Shown: in pieces, positions 30,312 through 40,024 of the stretch
How positions within the stretch are numbered: the stretch's first letter is position 1
Layout: the number at the start of each line of letters is the position of its first letter
From: JAMQKA01 sp034521835
GTDB lineage: Bacteria; Bacteroidota; Rhodothermia; Balneolales; Balneolaceae
Length of the DNA: 64,000 nucleotides
Direction: 5' to 3'
Assembly: GCA_034521835.1 (NCBI GenBank)
Contig: JAXHMA010000004.1
Span: 310,001-374,000 of the forward strand
The notes under the pieces: model-generated
What the model saw: only the letters and a program-made list of their open reading frames with translations
What the model was told of the DNA's origin: nothing
Database searches by the model: none
Program-made: the position numbers and the translations under genes

Positions 30312-30566
30312 TTAATCATCATAAACCAGTTTAAAATACAGGATGCTCATGGCCAGCACCAGTGTTACCCCGTTGGCTAACATAACGGGCAGATCAGAGG
30401 TCAGGATGCCGTAGATAAACCAGAGGACTACGCCGCTGCAAAAAATGAGGTACATGCCCAGCGAAAGATCCTTGGCAGATTTACTTTTCCACGTTTTAAT
30501 TACCTGAGGTACGAACGCGATAGTGGTAAGTGTCCCTGCCAGCAAGCCCAAAATGGTTGTAAGCAT
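30312..30566 (-). CDS. SemiSWEET-type sugar transporter
   Basis: An 84-residue protein with three predicted transmembrane helices. The motif TIAFVPQVIKTWKSKSAKDL followed by LGMYLIFCSGVVLWFIYGIL is that of bacterial SemiSWEETs (MtN3/PQ-loop family), which dimerise to form a sugar pore. Start ATG 30566. It is separated by about 120 bp from fabI and is on the same strand, though no operon link is evident. Confidence 0.93.
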   Translation of the reverse strand: MLTTILGLLAGTLTTIAFVPQVIKTWKSKSAKDLSLGMYLIFCSGVVLWFIYGILTSDLPVMLANGVTLVLAMSILYFKLVYDD

Positions 30567-30689
30567 GCCTCTAAATTTGTGTGTTTATGTTTATCAGGAT
30601 CTTGCTGTCACGAATACGTTCCTCATTACCTTTAGACTTATTCTATGGCAGCATCCCTGGAGCTAAGGAGTTATCGAGGCAGTTTTTGC

Positions 30690-31535
30690 TTACTCATCAC
30701 CCTCTTCATCCGCATAAAGCTCCATAAGCCCATTTATCATATCTTCCGAAATACCAGCTGTGTTAAAGCCACCATCGTGATACAGATTTTGCATGGTCAC
30801 TTTGCGTGTAAGATCGGAGAAGAGCGTTACGCAGTAGTCGGCGCATTCGTCGGCATCGGGATTGCCGAGCGGGGCGATTTTTTCAGCAAAAGTGTACATC
30901 GCATCAAATCCTTTAATGCCTCCACCGGCGGAAGTCTTGGTCGGCGCTTGCGAGATGGTATTTACGCGAATACCTCGGTCGGCCAGCCGGCTGCCGTAAT
31001 TACGGGCTATACTTTCCAGCAGTGCCTTGGCGTCGTTCATGTCGGAGTACTTGGAAAAAATGCGCTGTGCCCCGATGTAGGAAAGGGCCACAATGCTGGC
31101 GCCGTCATTTAAGATGCCTGCCTCATCTGCATACCGGAGAATCTTATGCAATGAAATGGCAGAGATATCCAGCGTCTGCTGCAGCCAGTGGTAATTAAGC
31201 TCTTTGTAATCTTGCTTCTTGCGGATATTTGGCGACATGCCGATGGCGTGCAGCATAAAGTCGAGTCCTCCATACTCCTCTTTGACCTTCTCCATCAGCT
31301 CTTCAATCTCATCTTCATTCGTCACATCGCATGGATAGATGGATGAACCGGTTTGTTCAGCCAGGTCATCCAGGTCACCAAACCGAAGTGCTACTGGTGC
31401 ATTGCTCAGCGCAAACTTTCCGCCCTCACGACTACACGCCAGCGCAATGCGCCAGGCTATACTGCGTTCATCCAACGCCCCAAAAATCAATCCCTTTTTC
31501 CCTTCCAGCAAACCATAACTTTTCTGTTCCACCAT
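30690..31535 (-). CDS. fabI: Enoyl-[acyl-carrier-protein] reductase (FabI type)
   Basis: FabI reduces enoyl-ACP with NADH at the end of each fatty-acid elongation cycle. The 281-residue protein has the short-chain dehydrogenase fold: GLIFGALDERSIAWRIALAC (nucleotide binding), LHAIGMSP, and the catalytic segment SYIGAQRIFSKYSDMNDAKA with both Tyr and the Lys of FabI. The C-terminal tail is acidic (YADEEGDE). The start ATG 31535 fits the family. It is a single gene on the minus strand, divergent from ffh. Confidence 0.95.
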   Translation of the reverse strand: MVEQKSYGLLEGKKGLIFGALDERSIAWRIALACSREGGKFALSNAPVALRFGDLDDLAEQTGSSIYPCDVTNEDEIEELMEKVKEEYGGLDFMLHAIGMSPNIRKKQDYKELNYHWLQQTLDISAISLHKILRYADEAGILNDGASIVALSYIGAQRIFSKYSDMNDAKALLESIARNYGSRLADRGIRVNTISQAPTKTSAGGGIKGFDAMYTFAEKIAPLGNPDADECADYCVTLFSDLTRKVTMQNLYHDGGFNTAGISEDMINGLMELYADEEGDE

Positions 31536-31830
31536 AACTCGTTTCCTTACTTAACTTACCGTTTGTTTTTCTGTGGTCGAAAATAACAAAAGAAATCCTT
31601 GAAAACCGAAATATGAATACCGAATAATCCTCAATCATGACTATTGTATTCTGTATTCACAGCATTGCATTTACTTCGTAAACTAAGTTAGCCCTACAGA
31701 ATTTTGAAAATACCTCTTAATTTATTCTGTTGATAATAGCATGCAATGTCCTTATTTTGCGAAACTTTGTTCCGAGGCAAATAGGGAACAATAATTAATC
31801 CATCACAGTACTACAGAACATCGCTTAGTT

Positions 31831-33183
31831 ATGTTTGAAGATCTGTCGTCAAAATTAGATAAGGCGGTTCAGTCCATTAAGGGCGAAGCGAAGATCACCG
31901 ACGTCAACGTTGCGGAGACGGTTCGGGAGATCCGCAGGGCCCTGCTTGATGCCGACGTGAACTACGAAGTTGCCAAGCAGTTCACGAACAGAGTGAAAGA
32001 GCGTACGATGGGTGAAGATGTTCTGACGGCTGTAAATCCCGGTCAACAGTTCACCAAGATTGTTCACGATGAGCTGGTCAACATTCTCGGTCAGGAGCGC
32101 GAAGATATCAGCGTTGCGCACACGCCTCCAACCGTTATTTTGATCGCTGGACTGCAGGGATCCGGGAAAACCACCTTCTCGGCCAAATTAGCCCGATATT
32201 TAAAGAAGGAGAATAACCGCAACCCGATACTAGCGGCTGCAGATGTTTACCGGCCGGCTGCTATCGATCAGCTTAAAACCCTGGCGGATCAAATTGATGT
32301 GCCGGTCTACTCTATCGGTCAAAAAGATGCCGTTCGCGTTGCCAAAGAGGCGGTATCGATGGCCAAGAGCCTGGCGCTGGATACGGTAATCATTGATACC
32401 GCGGGCCGTATGCACGTGGATGAAAAGATGATGGATGAAGTTGCAGAGATCAAAAAGGCTGTAGAGCCTCATGAAACGCTTTTTATCGTCGATTCAATGA
32501 CCGGCCAGGATGCAGTAAATACGGCCAAAGAGTTTAACGAAACCATCAACTATGATGGCGTTGTCCTCACCAAGCTTGATGGTGACACCCGCGGCGGTGC
32601 GGCCCTTTCCATCAAAAATGTAGTGCAAAAGCCGATCAAGTTTGTGAGTACAGGTGAAACGCTTGATGCCCTCTCGCCTTTTTACCCTGACCGAATGGCA
32701 CAGCGTATTCTAGGCATGGGCGATGTTGTATCCCTGGTTGAAAAAGCGCAGAAAGAGTTTGATGAAAAAGAAGCTCAGAAACTTCAGAAAAAAATTAAGT
32801 CTGATGAGTTCAATCTAGAGGATTTCCGTGACCAGCTGAAACAGATTCAAAACATGGGAAGCCTTTCAGACTTGGTAGGCATGATTCCGGGTGCCAGCAA
32901 AGCGCTGCAGGACCAAGAACTTGATGATGAAGCGTTTAAACCGATTGAAGCTATCATCGACTCTATGACGCCTGAAGAACGCCGAAATCCCGAGATCCTG
33001 AATGCAAGCCGTCGCCGCAGAATTGCCCAGGGATCCGGCACCAAGGTTCGGGATATCAATGACCTGATCAAGCAGTTTAATCAGATGAAAAAGATGATGA
33101 AAAAGTTTTCCGGTATGGGATCCATCGCCAAGCTGATGGGCGGTATGGGTGGCGGAAAGAAAAATTTGCCTTTTGGAAGATAA
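31831..33183 (+). CDS. ffh: Signal recognition particle protein Ffh (SRP54)
   Basis: Ffh binds signal sequences and 4.5S RNA and directs nascent membrane proteins to FtsY. The GTPase elements are clear: GLQGSGKTTFSAKLARYL, DVYRPAAIDQL, DTAGRMHVDEKMM, TKLDGDTRGGAALSI. The methionine-rich M domain follows (MKKMMKKFSGMGSIAKLMGG). The length, 450 residues, is normal. The gene is intact and is followed by a strong hairpin that probably ends its transcript before rpsP. Confidence 0.97.
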   Translation: MFEDLSSKLDKAVQSIKGEAKITDVNVAETVREIRRALLDADVNYEVAKQFTNRVKERTMGEDVLTAVNPGQQFTKIVHDELVNILGQEREDISVAHTPPTVILIAGLQGSGKTTFSAKLARYLKKENNRNPILAAADVYRPAAIDQLKTLADQIDVPVYSIGQKDAVRVAKEAVSMAKSLALDTVIIDTAGRMHVDEKMMDEVAEIKKAVEPHETLFIVDSMTGQDAVNTAKEFNETINYDGVVLTKLDGDTRGGAALSIKNVVQKPIKFVSTGETLDALSPFYPDRMAQRILGMGDVVSLVEKAQKEFDEKEAQKLQKKIKSDEFNLEDFRDQLKQIQNMGSLSDLVGMIPGASKALQDQELDDEAFKPIEAIIDSMTPEERRNPEILNASRRRRIAQGSGTKVRDINDLIKQFNQMKKMMKKFSGMGSIAKLMGGMGGGKKNLPFGR

Positions 33184-33188
33184 ACACG

Positions 33189-33249
33189 TGCCAATTTTTT
33201 GACGAGTACCGGGCTGTAACACTAGCTGGAACTCCTCGACAAATTGGCA
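33189..33249 (+). terminator. Hairpin terminator after ffh
   Basis: The arms TGCCAATTT (33189-33197) and AAATTGGCA (33241-33249) pair perfectly, with further pairing inside (GACGAG with CTCG). The hairpin is followed by a T-rich stretch (TTATTTT). It lies between ffh and rpsP and probably ends the ffh transcript. Confidence 0.7.
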
Positions 33250-33363
33250 TTATTTTAAAGTACAACACGCTTTTTAGCCGAGCGGGTTGTTCGAAACATT
33301 GCGCAAGATTCCGACGTAATCCTCAATAAACCAATTGCTAACTAAAACTAGGAGAAATACACA

Positions 33364-34377
33364 TTGTTAAGAATAAGATTACAACGAAGAGGTCGTAAAA
33401 AGCGTCCTATTTATCACGTTGTGGTAGCCGATAGTCGCTCACCACGTGATGGTCGTATTGTTGAAGACCTGGGACGGTTCGACAACCTTTCCACTTTAAA
33501 CCAATTGGAACTTGATAAGGATCGCGCAATTCACTGGCTTAAAAAAGGTGCCCAACCTAGCGACACCGTTCGTTCCATCTTTAAGAAACAGGGGCTCATG
33601 TACAAGATGCACCTGATTCGATGGGGCAAGTCAGAAGAAGAGATTGAGGAAGCGATGGAAGAATGGCGTGAACAGCGTGCTGAAAAAGAGGAAGCAAAAG
33701 AGCAGGAACCCTCCAGCAAGAAAGAACAACGCCGTGCCCTTCTTGAAGCTGAGGAAAAAGAATATCGAAAACAGCTCCAGAAGAAAGCTGAAGAGGCTGC
33801 CAAAGAAAAAGCCAAGCAGGAAGCCCTCTCCTCTGACGAAGATGAAGAGGAGAAACCTACTGCTGAGGTAGATGAAGATCAGGTAGCCAAGAAAAAGGCA
33901 GCAGAGGCAGCACAAGAACAGGCTGATGAAGAAGAGCCTGAAGAGGTTGAAGCCAAGGCGGAGCAACCGGAAGAAACAGTAGAAGAGGAAACCGCGGAAG
34001 TAGCTGAAACGAAAGATATAGAGGCCGAGGTTGATGAAGAACCTGAGAGTGAAACGGCAGAAGAAAAGCAGGAGGCTACTGAAGAGGAAGACATGCAGAA
34101 AGCCGAAGCAGCTGATTCTGAGGCTGAAAACGAAGTGACGGATAAATCGGAAGAGGAAGTTCAAACTGATTCCAAAGCCGAGGCAGAACCGGAAGAAGAA
34201 ACTGACGACAAAGAGTCTGAGGAAGAATCTTCCAGGGTTTCAACAGATATGCTTGCTCAAGAGGCGATTGATCATATTGAAAACACCCCGCTCGAAGAAC
34301 TTCAGGATTTCGTCACTGAAGAGGAAGACCGTGTGACGGTTAAGCGAGCTTGGGAAACCAAACAGGAAGAAGGCTAG
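33364..34377 (+). CDS. rpsP: 30S ribosomal protein S16 with a long acidic C-terminal extension
   Basis: Residues 1-90 are ribosomal protein S16 (LRIRLQRRGRKKRPIYHVVV, DSRSPRDGRIVEDLGRFDN, AIHWLKKGAQPSDTV). The remaining ~245 residues form a highly charged, Glu/Lys/Ala-rich, low-complexity extension, likely disordered or helical, ending in a more ordered tail (ALIQ-like region AQEAIDHIENTPLEELQDFV). S16 proteins in this group of bacteria often carry extensions, but this one is several times the ribosomal domain. The start is a TTG at 33364 preceded by AGGAG, as no ATG is available. It is the first gene of the rpsP-rimM-trmD-rplS operon. Confidence 0.94.
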   Translation: MLRIRLQRRGRKKRPIYHVVVADSRSPRDGRIVEDLGRFDNLSTLNQLELDKDRAIHWLKKGAQPSDTVRSIFKKQGLMYKMHLIRWGKSEEEIEEAMEEWREQRAEKEEAKEQEPSSKKEQRRALLEAEEKEYRKQLQKKAEEAAKEKAKQEALSSDEDEEEKPTAEVDEDQVAKKKAAEAAQEQADEEEPEEVEAKAEQPEETVEEETAEVAETKDIEAEVDEEPESETAEEKQEATEEEDMQKAEAADSEAENEVTDKSEEEVQTDSKAEAEPEEETDDKESEEESSRVSTDMLAQEAIDHIENTPLEELQDFVTEEEDRVTVKRAWETKQEEG

Positions 34378-34436
34378 TTTCTTAGCTAACCCATGGTTCT
34401 TCAACGTCCCACTCGGTGGGGCAACACGCTGACATC

Positions 34437-34979
34437 ATGTTTGATCCAATTGAAGACCAATACCTGTTGATCGGCCATGTAAACCGGTCGCACGGAGTGA
34501 AGGGAGAGGTATTAATCATCTCTGACCTGTACGCACCTGATCTTTTTGATAAGATTGACCTTGTGCACCTGCAAAACAGCAGGGGGGATCTAATTCCCGC
34601 ACGGGTCGAGTCGGTTCGAGTGCAGGAGAAACAGAATCGTCTCTCGTTCTTTGTACAATTTGAACACGTAGCTGATCGCAATGAGGCTGAGCAGCTTAAA
34701 AATTACCCCGTGTATGTAGACCGGGAGGCTGCCGAGCCTCTTATCGAGCAGTCGGATGTGGCTGTGGATTTTTCCTCGTTCCAGGTCCTTGATGAGCAAG
34801 GTCAACATTTGGGGGAAGTTGAACTAACGATCGAAAACCCGGCGCATCTGATTCTTCAGGTTGTTACGAACGATAATGATCACCTGTTGGTGCCTTTTGT
34901 GGATGAATACATTATCTCGTTCAACGAAGTTGAGAAATCCATCAGGTGCAGAAACCTGGATCAACTGGAAGATTTATAA
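34437..34979 (+). CDS. rimM: Ribosome maturation factor RimM
   Basis: RimM binds S19 and assists the maturation of the 30S subunit head. The sequence YLLIGHVNRSHGVKGEVLII and the PRC-barrel C-terminal part with LLVPFVDEYIISFNEVEKSI are family signatures. The likely start is ATG 34437 (MFDPIEDQYLL); an upstream GTG at 34416 is possible. It lies between rpsP and trmD in the classical order. Confidence 0.95.
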   Translation: MFDPIEDQYLLIGHVNRSHGVKGEVLIISDLYAPDLFDKIDLVHLQNSRGDLIPARVESVRVQEKQNRLSFFVQFEHVADRNEAEQLKNYPVYVDREAAEPLIEQSDVAVDFSSFQVLDEQGQHLGEVELTIENPAHLILQVVTNDNDHLLVPFVDEYIISFNEVEKSIRCRNLDQLEDL

Positions 34980-34985
34980 AAACAG

Positions 34986-35684
34986 ATGATGCGATTTGAT
35001 ATCATATCGGCTGTACCGCAGGTACTTGAAAGTCCGCTAAATCACAGCATTGTAGGCAATGCCCAGGAAAATGGAATTGCAGAAATTTACATTCATGACC
35101 TGCGCGACTACTCCGAGGACAACCACAATAAAGTGGATGATTATCCCTACGGAGGAGGTGCCGGCATGGTGCTCACTCCACAACCTATTTTCTCATGCAT
35201 CGAGAAGCTAAAAAGTGAGCGTGATTATGATGAGATCATCTTTACCGCACCCGGGGGTGAACAGTTTGACCAGCAGGCTGCAAATGCGCTTTCAGTTAAA
35301 CAAAGTCTTCTCATTTTGTGCGGACATTATAAAGGGGTCGATCAGCGCGTGCGCGATGCCTTAATCACCAAAGAGTTTAGTATCGGTGATTATGTGCTTT
35401 CTGGCGGAGAGCTGCCTGCCCTGGTGATATCCGACGCCGTTGTGCGTCTGCTGCCGGGAGTACTGGGCGATGCCGAAAGCGCATTAAGCGATTCGTTTCA
35501 AGATGAAGGACTGCTCGAGGGACCTGTTTATACGCGTCCCGCCGAGTTCAAAGGCATGACCGTCCCGGAGGTTTTACGATCCGGAGACCATAAAAAAGTG
35601 GAGCAGTGGAGACATGAACAGTCACTGGAAAGAACCAAGCAGCAACGACCTGACATATACAAGAAATTTTTAAAAGAACACTAA
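34986..35684 (+). CDS. trmD: tRNA (guanine-N1)-methyltransferase TrmD
   Basis: TrmD methylates G37 of several tRNAs and prevents frameshifting. The 232-residue protein has MRFDIISAVPQVLESPLNHS, the YGGGAGMVLTPQPIF motif, and the deep trefoil knot segments LCGHYKGVDQRVRDALITKE and IGDYVLSGGELPALV. Length is normal. It begins six bases after rimM and is followed by rplS. Confidence 0.97.
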   Translation: MMRFDIISAVPQVLESPLNHSIVGNAQENGIAEIYIHDLRDYSEDNHNKVDDYPYGGGAGMVLTPQPIFSCIEKLKSERDYDEIIFTAPGGEQFDQQAANALSVKQSLLILCGHYKGVDQRVRDALITKEFSIGDYVLSGGELPALVISDAVVRLLPGVLGDAESALSDSFQDEGLLEGPVYTRPAEFKGMTVPEVLRSGDHKKVEQWRHEQSLERTKQQRPDIYKKFLKEH

Positions 35685-35697
35685 ATACAGTAGTACA

Positions 35698-36057
35698 ATG
35701 GATAAGCTCAAACTTGTCGAACAAACCTTAGTAAACGAAGAAATACCTGAATTTCAAACAGGTGACACCGTGAACGTGCATTACCGTGTACGCGAGGGTG
35801 ATAAAGAACGTATTCAACAGTTTGAAGGCGTTGTAATATCACGTAGCGGAAGCGGTGCAAATGCCACTTTTAACGTCCGAAAAATTTCAGCCGGAAATGT
35901 TGGCGTTGAACGGATTTTTCCTGTTCATTCTCCCTTCATTGCCCAAATTGAAGTAAAGCGGCGTGGCGATGTTCGTCGCTCCAAGCTTTATTACCTCCGT
36001 GAGCGTCGTGGTAAGGCCGCCCGAATCAAGGATAAAGATCGCAGAGACCGTAACTAA
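35698..36057 (+). CDS. rplS: 50S ribosomal protein L19
   Basis: L19 lies at the interface of the ribosomal subunits. The 119-residue protein shows PEFQTGDTVNVHYRVREGDK, RIQQFEGVVISRSGSGANAT, GVERIFPVHSPFI and KLYYLRERRGKAARIKDK, the full family pattern. It is the last gene of the rpsP operon, with a hairpin about 60 bp downstream. Confidence 0.97.
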   Translation: MDKLKLVEQTLVNEEIPEFQTGDTVNVHYRVREGDKERIQQFEGVVISRSGSGANATFNVRKISAGNVGVERIFPVHSPFIAQIEVKRRGDVRRSKLYYLRERRGKAARIKDKDRRDRN

Positions 36058-36595
36058 GTTCTTGTAGTTTTACCCAAATTGGGAGGGCTTCTCGTCTTCG
36101 TTCCTATTCTTAATGTTCAATGTGTAGTGCACGCTCTGTTACGTGTACTACACATTATTATTCAATTCCTATCCTTCTTCTATCGTCTTCATTGTCCCCC
36201 CCTTTCTCTAAGCAATTATTGGTGTATTTACGGTATGTATCCTTCTTTTAATTATACCACCAATTTCAGTTTATTAGAGAATATTTTGCAAATAGCGCTA
36301 CTGTTGACCCCTCCTCTAGCTCTCAATAGAAAAACCCATATATGAAAATATTTCTAATATTTCATTTAGCCAACATTCACAGCAAGCTGAAAATCACCAA
36401 GCATACCTGACTAGCTGGTGTTTTCCATAATCCAACATCATTCAGTTCAGCCATCAGAATCTTTCAGCTACATCCGCCTTCTGTATACTAATCTTTATTT
36501 TGGAAAAAGAGATGGGAATAGATAATCTATATATCTGTTAAGATTTCTATCGGTAGATCAATGCCTTATACCTTCAATTAAACAAAGGAATTAAT
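36058..36595. other. Intergenic region after the rpsP operon
   Basis: Some 540 bp without a supported gene. Apart from the hairpin at 36119-36156, listed separately, it shows pyrimidine-rich stretches and no convincing protein-coding frame or RNA gene. The open frame on the plus strand at 36079-36345 lacks a protein-like composition. Confidence 0.6.
36119..36156 (+). terminator. Long hairpin after rplS, probable operon terminator
   Basis: Arms AATGTGTAGTGCACG (36119-36133) and CGTGTACTACACATT (36142-36156) pair in 14 of 15 positions around an 8-nt loop. The following bases are AT-rich (ATTATTC) but there is no long T run. It lies about 60 bp after the rplS stop. Confidence 0.6.
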
Positions 36596-37031
36596 ATGAA
36601 TTTATCACGCGAGACAAAACTCGTTTCAGGCATTTTACTATTGGCAGTTCCTACCATTATGTATGGAGGAATAACACTACTCGGAATGTTGACAGGTGGT
36701 ACTGCGGGTTTGGCACCCGTGAACTCTCCCTAATGAGGAGCAAAGGTCTCTATGGCGGGCCGGACATGCTCATGCGGGCGTTTGGGTTATCCTGTCGTTA
36801 ATAATCCAAATACTGGTCGATGCCACTAAACTATCAAATGCGATGAGCTGGTTGGCCCGGCTAAGTGCCCCTGTTGCTGCTGTCACCGTATCAGGTGCAT
36901 TTTTCGGCTTGGCATTTTTCCCGGCATTTAAGTGGTTGCTCTATTTCGGCAGTTTATGCCTGGCGATCTCCCTGGTCCTAACGGGAGTGGGACTCCTCCG
37001 AAACTTGGGGACTGCAGCATCCTCTTCTTGA
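36596..37031 (+). CDS. Small integral membrane protein of unknown function (single frameshift)
   Basis: The gene encodes about 145 residues with four hydrophobic segments: KLVSGILLLAVPTIMYGGIT at the N-terminus, GHAHAGVWVILSLIIQILVD, VAAVTVSGAFFGLAFF and WLLYFGSLCLAISLVLTGVG. The frame from ATG 36596 ends at 36733, and the continuation (PNEEQRSLWRAGHAHAG) lies one base over; adding a base near 36725 joins them as APVNLSPNEEQRSLW. The segment WRAGHAHAGV with its His residues is reminiscent of small membrane proteins of unknown function in many bacteria. I do not assign a role. Confidence 0.72.
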
Positions 37032-37071
37032 TTTACGACAATAATTTAGAGAAAGGCGGATTCTCTCACTA

Positions 37072-37635
37072 TTACTCTTTAGTCGCTTCGTAAACCACCA
37101 TCGGCGGCACGTTGATTAGCTCAAATTCTGTGCTGAGGTTGCCAAACGCTTCGCGCAACGGATCCTTAAGGTGACCGGATGTTTGATAAGCCAAGAACTT
37201 TCCGCCCGGTTTAAGCATATCTATTGTTTGTGAGAGTATCGATTTTTTCAATTCTGGGTCCAAAAAGGAGAACGGAATACCTGAAATAACGTAGTCAACC
37301 TGGTTTAAAAATCTATCGCCCAGCATTGATTTTATATGCTCTACGCTATCGTTATAAACCTCTACGCGGGGGTCTGATATGTCCAGCAGTTTTTTATAAA
37401 AATCTTCATTGGTTTCAAACAGAATCAATTTTGAGTCCGGGGTCAAGTATTTAAGCAGGTATTCGGCAAAAACTCCGGTTCCCGCACCATATTCTACAAT
37501 TACATTATCCTTCGAAAAATCTATAGGCCCACAGACCCGCCGTATTAACAATTTAGAGGAGGGCGTTACAGATGCTACATCTTTATCTTTTATAAAGTTC
37601 TTCAGGTACGTGATTGTGCTTTTCAAAATATCCAA
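37072..37635 (-). CDS. Class I SAM-dependent methyltransferase, phospholipid N-methyltransferase type
   Basis: A 187-residue methyltransferase. VTPSSKLLIRRV resembles the substrate-side motif of PmtA-type phosphatidylethanolamine methylases, VIVEYGAGTGVFAEYLL is the SAM-binding motif I, and VISGIPFSFLD lies where motif IV is expected. The closest known relatives act either on phospholipid head groups or resemble rRNA dimethyladenosine methylases; the size and motif favour the former. No neighbouring lipid genes help. The gene is intact. Confidence 0.78.
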   Translation of the reverse strand: MDILKSTITYLKNFIKDKDVASVTPSSKLLIRRVCGPIDFSKDNVIVEYGAGTGVFAEYLLKYLTPDSKLILFETNEDFYKKLLDISDPRVEVYNDSVEHIKSMLGDRFLNQVDYVISGIPFSFLDPELKKSILSQTIDMLKPGGKFLAYQTSGHLKDPLREAFGNLSTEFELINVPPMVVYEATKE

Positions 37636-37700
37636 TGTTTTTATGTTATTCCGTTACTAATCATTGAAGTCAACAATTTCAGTAACTTGATGTCAGTTCG

Positions 37701-39753
37701 CTAAAGTTCTTCTTTCAACTGCTCTATTTGATCCCTAATTCTAGCTGCTTCTTCAAATTCCATGTTCTTGGCAGCAGTGTACATAGAATCGCGTAAATAT
37801 TCGAGAAAATTCTCCTTGTTTTCAAATGTAACTTCTTTCATGGCGGGATTCGCCTTATACTTTATGCCTTCTTCGGCTACTTTGACCACTTCAAGCGCAT
37901 CCTCTTCCTGCCTGGATTTCTCCTCATCCAGGTCAAATGATTGTGAGGAAATCAAGGCGGGATCCACAAGAGGCTTTAGTTCCTTCTCGATGGTTTTCGG
38001 GGTGATTCCGTGCTCCTTGTTATACTCTTTCTGAATCTCGCGGCGGCGCTCTGTTTCATCGATCACCGTTCGCATGCTATCGGTTATTTTGTTAGCGTAG
38101 AGGATCGCCTTGCCATTCACATTTCGTGCAGCACGACCTATAATCTGGAACAGCGATGTTTCTGAGCGCAGGAAGCCCTCTTTGTCCGCATCAAGGATGG
38201 CAACAAGACTCAGCTCGGGAATGTCGATCCCCTCTCGCAGCAGGTTAATGCCCACAAGCACATTGAAGTCCCCGCGGCGGAATTTGTAGAGGATTTCTAC
38301 GCGCTCCATTGCGTTTAGTTCACTGTGCATATAGGCGGCGGAAATGCCGAGGCCCTTCAGATACTGGCTGAGCTCCTCGCTCAAACGTTTGGTCAGGGTA
38401 ATGCAAAGCACACGATCGCCTTTTTCCACCCTGTCGCGAATTTTATCAATCAGATCGTCAATCTGGTTATCTACAGGGCGCACTTCAATTTCCGGTTCCA
38501 TCAGTCCGGTTGGTCGCACAATCTGCTCTACAACCACGCCACCACTTTTTTCAAGCTCGTAGTCGCTGGGCGTGGCGCTCACAAAAATACACTGGTTGGT
38601 AACGGATTCCCACTCCTCGAAAGTTAATGGACGGTTATCCATGGCAGAAGGCAGCCGAAAACCGTGCTCAACAAGCTCCAGCTTTCGAGAACGGTCTCCG
38701 CCGTACATCGCGGAAATCTGCGGCACGGTCTGGTGAACTTTCATCCACAACAAGCAGAAAATCATCCGGAAAATAGTCGAACAGGCAGTAGGGTCGCTCT
38801 CCCGGCTTACGGTTACTCAGGTATCGCGAATAGTTCTCAATCCCAGAGCAGTAACCGATCTCCTGCATCATCTCAATATCGAACAGTGTGCGCTGCTCCA
38901 ATCGCTTGGCCTCCAGGTAACGCTGTTCATCCTTCAACACTTCCACCCGCCAGTGCATCTCCTCGCGGATCTGCTTAATTGCCTGCTGCAACCGATCTTC
39001 AGTGGTTACATAATGCGATGCGGGATAGATCTTGAACTCCTCCACAGTTTCAAGTACATCCCCGCTGTCAACATCAAATATTTCCATCTTTTCAATCTCA
39101 TCCCCCCAAAACTGGATGCGCAGGCCATCCTCCGCATACGCGGGATACAGATCTACCACATCGCCCCGAACACGGAACGTGCCGCGCCCAAAATCCTGAT
39201 CCTTGCGCGTGTAATGCAGATCCACCAGGTCATACAACAGCTTATTGCGCGGAATCTCCATGCCCTGCTCCAGGTTAATAATCAGCTTGGCGTACTCCGA
39301 GGGAGAACCAATACCATAAATACAGCTAACCGAAGAGACAATAATCACATCACGCCGCCCAGAAAGCAGCGAACTTGTAGCCCGCAGGCGCAGGCGCTGA
39401 ATCTCATCATTAATAGAAAGATCTTTTTCTATGTACTTATCCTGCGAGGAGAGATAGGCCTCGGGCTGATAATAATCGTAGTAGGAGATGAAAAATTCTA
39501 CGCGGTTATCAGGGAAGAAATCGCTAAGCTCCCGATACAGCTGTGCAGCCAGCGTCTTGTTGTGGCTCATCACCAGTGTGGGGCGTTCCACCTGGTTGAT
39601 CACATCAGCCACGGTCCGCGTTTTCCCGGACCCGGTAATTCCAAGCAGCGTTTGATATTGATCACCGCGCTCAAGACCTTCCACCAATTCTTTGATCGCC
39701 TGGGGTTGATCCCCGGCAGGCGGGAAAGGGGATTGTAAATCAAAATGGGACAT
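37701..39753 (-). CDS. uvrB: Excinuclease ABC subunit B (single frameshift)
   Basis: UvrB is the damage-verifying helicase of nucleotide excision repair. From ATG 39753: FPPAGDQPQAIKELVEGLER, Walker A GITGSGKT, ADVINQVERPTLVMSHNKTL, FFISYYDYYQPEAYL; then after a frame change near 38740, AMYGGDRSRK, GFRLPSAMDNRPLTFEEWES, LLREGIDIPELSLVAILDAD, QIIGRAARNVNGKAILYA and the C-terminal UVR motif that binds UvrC (AAKNMEFEEAARIRDQIEQL). Joined, it has about 684 residues, normal for UvrB. The expected junction VVDESHxTVPQI is disturbed by one base. Confidence 0.95.
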
Positions 39754-40024
39754 ATATGTGTATGGGAATTGTAACTTCTATTTCATCCTGCTTTTTAAGA
39801 AACTTACTTCAACCAGATGGAGTGAACAGAGCTTCTCAACAGGTGAATTGAACTCCTTAGTTTTCTATCGTTAACGGTTCAAATTCTACTGAACTGTTCC
39901 AACGAAAATAGATGCTTATCATTCTACAAAAATCACATATTTTTAGACCAATTAACAATTTAATTTTAGCACTCTGTCCAGCCGCAACCTACGGTTAGAT
40001 AGATACAACTTATTTATTCTGAAC

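Noticed and set aside
33631..34164. Long antisense frame (177 residues, Phe/Leu-rich) opposite rpsP
   Set aside because: It is the mirror of the Glu/Lys-rich extension of S16 and has no signal of its own.
38953..39738. 261-residue frame antisense to uvrB
   Set aside because: Shadow of a strongly conserved gene on the other strand.
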